Position numbers and translations under genes: made by a program. Below, piece after piece: positions 61,687-64,000 of a DNA stretch of 64,000 nucleotides. The notes beneath the pieces were generated by a model. The model made no database searches and was not told where the DNA came from. It was given only the letters and a program-made list of their open reading frames with translations. Source of the stretch: Dysidea avara (lineage: Eukaryota > Porifera > Demospongiae > Dictyoceratida > Dysideidae); the NCBI RefSeq assembly GCF_963678975.1, contig NC_089275.1:1569001-1633000 (forward strand), in the 5' to 3' direction. How positions within the stretch are numbered: position 1 is the stretch's first letter; each line of letters begins with the position of its first letter.

Positions 61687-62508
61687 TTTACGGAAACAAT
61701 TACAGTAAACCAGGAGTTATACATAGTGTATTATATTGGGACTGTTTCTGCTGGCCTAACTTCATACTTTTGCCTTTGAAATCTCTGAAAATGCCATTAC
61801 GACGTTAAAGCGCCTCTAAAATAAGTATCAATTTAATGAGTACAAGCTTCGAAACTTTCTGCAAAGGCCTGGATTGGTGAGATTCAACTGGGACTCAGAT
61901 TCAACTGTGAAACAATGTTGTGGAGTGATTTTTACTGATTCATTACTAGCTAGTTTAAGCTATAGAATCATAGATCTATGTAGCTATAGGCCACTGAGCT
62001 AGCTATCAAGACTGAGCCTACATACCCCAGCTGGATTATGTGCACTTATCAGTCTGGGATCACAGTTATTGAAAACTTCCTGAACCTGAAACCCCCTCTG
62101 AAATCCAACACTGAACTGCCTGGTGTTCAGGTTCTTGACATCTGTTCCATTAAGTATTTAAGGTATTTCCAAGAAGTTATACTTTATTTGGCCATCTTAT
62201 GAGGTATCCATGCAATGGATACAATAAAGCAGTAGCAGCCTCTAGTACCATCCTGAAATGTGGACACCTTGATAATTGTCCATGGTCACATTTAGGCCAG
62301 TTTCACATAAGGCCTTAAGAATGCAATCAGTGTTAATTGTCTATTGCGTAACCACTGGATGCTGTGGGTGCCCATAAAAATGTATTGAAGCCATTGGGAA
62401 AACGATGATAACCGGCAGCAAAACTTCGGTAACTTACAAAGTATAGAGGTCTTCAGAAGATTACGAAGTCACGCATATCATCGTATACCGCATGACGCTA
62501 TCGAGGAT
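61687..62508. other. Unassigned stretch
   Basis: No gene, array or element ends were recognised. Confidence 0.45.
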
Positions 62509-62980
62509 CAGGGGCTGATCCAGGAATAAATGAAAGGGGGTGGCTGGCTTAGTTCACAAGCTTTACATGTGCAGTAAGGGTGTAGCTATACACTGGTGAG
62601 AGAGGTGACTGCAGACAGCGTGCGGAGCACGCTTAGCGAAGTGCGAAGCACGAGCTGTCTAGGGGGGTCTGGGGGCATGCCCCCCCAGGAAAATTTTTAA
62701 AATTAGGTGTTCAAAACATGCTATTTAGATCAAATTTTACTTAGTTTCAAAACTTTTGTTCTTATACAGTAACTGTTGGCTGCTACTGCTACTGCCCTAA
62801 CTACACTATAGTGTACAGATACAATATCCTAAAAGGGTCCCTTTAGGATAAATTGTATCTGTACACTGTAGTGTAGTTAGAGCAGTAGCAGCTAAGAAAA
62901 GCAGTAGCAGCTAACAGTTACTGTATAAGAACAAAAGTTTTACCGTAGCCCCCTTCCCTCCACCCTGAATCCACCAAAGA
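62509..62980. mobile_element. Probable hAT-type relic with GGGGGCATGCCCCC
   Basis: A left end TCAGGGGCTGATCCAGG and a right end CACCCTGAATCC (62,965-62,980) resemble hAT termini. Inside are GCGAAGTGCGAAGCACGAGC and the palindrome GGGGGCATGCCCCCC at 62,670-62,686, sequences commonly met in non-autonomous elements of marine invertebrates. A perfect-looking hairpin (62,749-62,941) is nested within. Confidence 0.45.
62749..62941. repeat. Near-perfect hairpin, ~90-bp arms
   Basis: AAAACTTTTGTTCTTATACA at the left is mirrored at the right end, and the arms meet at TCCTAAAAGGGTCCCTTTAGGA. The only large difference is a 19-base direct duplication of a GCAGTAGCAGCTAA unit in the right arm. The high identity implies a young hairpin element. 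Confidence 0.85.
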
Positions 62981-63252
62981 ATTAGATTGAATCTGGAAGT
63001 GATTTTGACTGAAAAGAACAATTGTATGTAGCTACTAGCTAGAATTTCAGACAGTGTACTAGCTGTTTAGAAGAAACACTGTAAAGCTAGCTACAGCATA
63101 TAGTTTAAAAACTTGTTGGCAGCTGTGCTATTATGTCCATTTAACAACTGCAGCTGTAAATGAACAAAACCATAATAATAAATGTCCACCTGAAGGTTTT
63201 GCTTCAAATAAAGTGCACTGTTAGTGTAGATGCCATGTGCTAGTTTGTACAG

Positions 63253-64000
63253 ATGTCCAGGTCTATTTTAGATTATTTTAGATCAAAAGTTATAGCCCAA
63301 CAAGGACAGAATCCTCTAAGTGAAACCCTTACTACTGATGGAAGTAACAGTGACAGTGAAGTTGGGGAAGAAGGTTTGATTGACAATGAGACTGAGTCTG
63401 GAAGTGAAACTCCAGTCACAATCACTAATGAAAGTGGTATCAACAATGACAGTGATGGGAATGAATGTCAATCTCAGGGCATAAATGAAGAGACAGAGGC
63501 TACCCCTTCCACTACTGAAAGTATTAGAGTTAATGCGGATTTCATTGAAGCAGCTAACTGGCCAGATAATTTGACAGTGAGCCTTCAACAATCAACTGGT
63601 GAGCTTTGCCGTGAGGTTGCACCAGAAACTTTCCATGATAGTGATCCTGTTGAATTTAATAGCAATGGTGAGCCATCTTATCCTAACGTGAACTTTGTAT
63701 CTAACTCAGAATCTAGTGATATTCTGCAAGTGGCCATTAGTAGATCAAGAATAATAAAAGATCATGAAAAATATGAATTGATTACTTCATCACAAAGCAA
63801 TCTAAGGAGCACTGATTTTGACACAGTCTACTTCACTGTTTCTGGAGGAAGGAAAAGAAAACAGATAACTTTTCAATCTCGATGGCTTCAAGATTACAAA
63901 TGGTTACGTTATGGTTTGGAGAATAGTCAAGGAGGATGGTGTTTGCCCTGCATTTTGTTTTTAACTGACAGTGAAAAGACACATCTCGGTGCATTTGTGT
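63253..64000 (+). CDS. hAT-type transposase, N-terminal part (runs off window)
   Basis: The frame is open from ATG 63,253 to the window end, 249 codons with no stop. It begins MSRSILDYFRSK. Residues about 15-175 are acidic, serine/glutamate-rich and low in complexity (NSDSEVGEEGLIDNETESGSE).

From about residue 205 the sequence changes to a folded-looking segment. It reads RKRKQITFQSRWLQDYKWLRY, then SQGGWCLPCILFLTDSEKTH. This is the N-terminal part of the TTF-type zinc finger found in many hAT transposases and in ZMYM-like host proteins derived from them: W..L.Y, then a short loop and C..C.LF. The later Cys/His ligands and the RNase-H-like catalytic domain would lie beyond the edge.

No stop or frameshift is seen, so the copy may be young or functional. 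The start is chosen because it is the first ATG of the frame and the following peptide fits the family. A domesticated host gene is the alternative. Confidence 0.75.
   Translation, partial: MSRSILDYFRSKVIAQQGQNPLSETLTTDGSNSDSEVGEEGLIDNETESGSETPVTITNESGINNDSDGNECQSQGINEETEATPSTTESIRVNADFIEAANWPDNLTVSLQQSTGELCREVAPETFHDSDPVEFNSNGEPSYPNVNFVSNSESSDILQVAISRSRIIKDHEKYELITSSQSNLRSTDFDTVYFTVSGGRKRKQITFQSRWLQDYKWLRYGLENSQGGWCLPCILFLTDSEKTHLGAFV

Noticed and set aside
63316..63591. Minus-strand 91-codon frame
   Set aside because: It is antisense to the open hAT-type transposase frame, which shows family motifs.

Overview
This window reads as AT-rich, repeat-dense nuclear DNA of an animal. There are no compact bacterial-style genes. 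The genes that can be made out are split by short GT-AG introns. Most of the remaining sequence is terminal-inverted-repeat DNA elements, minisatellites and large inverted duplications. The mix (hAT-like miniature elements everywhere, a spliced integrase-core gene family, tiny introns) would fit a sponge or another early-branching marine invertebrate. That is inference, and no marker gene in the window fixes the taxon.

Region 1 (1-19,900) is built from repeats. Two long hairpins open the window. A hAT-like miniature element (3,303-3,747) then abuts a large foldback structure. Its arms (3,748-7,287 and 8,302-12,429) consist mostly of a 31-bp tandem repeat and surround a 1-kb core. A third array of the same repeat (about 12,560-16,930) is bracketed by inverted copies of the same end module, so module-array-module is the recurring design. 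A diverged relative lies at 57,060-58,035. A second hAT-like element with an 8-bp target duplication (17,951-18,543), a related palindromic element and a decayed non-LTR retrotransposon reverse-transcriptase tail (19,290-19,890) follow.

Region 2 (22,641-49,302) is one 26.6-kb imperfect palindrome with a spacer of about 2.3 kb. Each arm carries a decayed six-exon copy of a gene for a DDE-type integrase-core protein, a hAT-like element in its first intron, two related minisatellites, an old internal tandem duplication and a small palindromic element. The arms have diverged since they formed. Only the left arm has a 685-bp element with long inverted repeats and a 9-bp target duplication. Only the right arm has a hairpin element at 36.2-36.6 kb, a 5'-truncated LINE, another hAT-like element and a greatly expanded 76-bp minisatellite.

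Region 3 (50,237-56,100) holds the one apparently intact gene, on the minus strand. It has eight exons whose splice phases join exactly into a 251-codon frame. It includes a tandemly duplicated 51-bp lysine-rich exon and has a CpG-rich upstream region with 20-bp repeats centred on CTCGCGAG.

Region 4 (56-64 kb) is again repeat-rich (microsatellites, hairpins, a tRNA-like stretch). It ends in a long open frame starting at 63,253 that runs off the window and encodes the N-terminal part of a hAT-type transposase with a TTF-like zinc-finger signature. That protein class could in principle mobilise the hAT-like elements seen elsewhere, but no link by terminal repeats is shown here.
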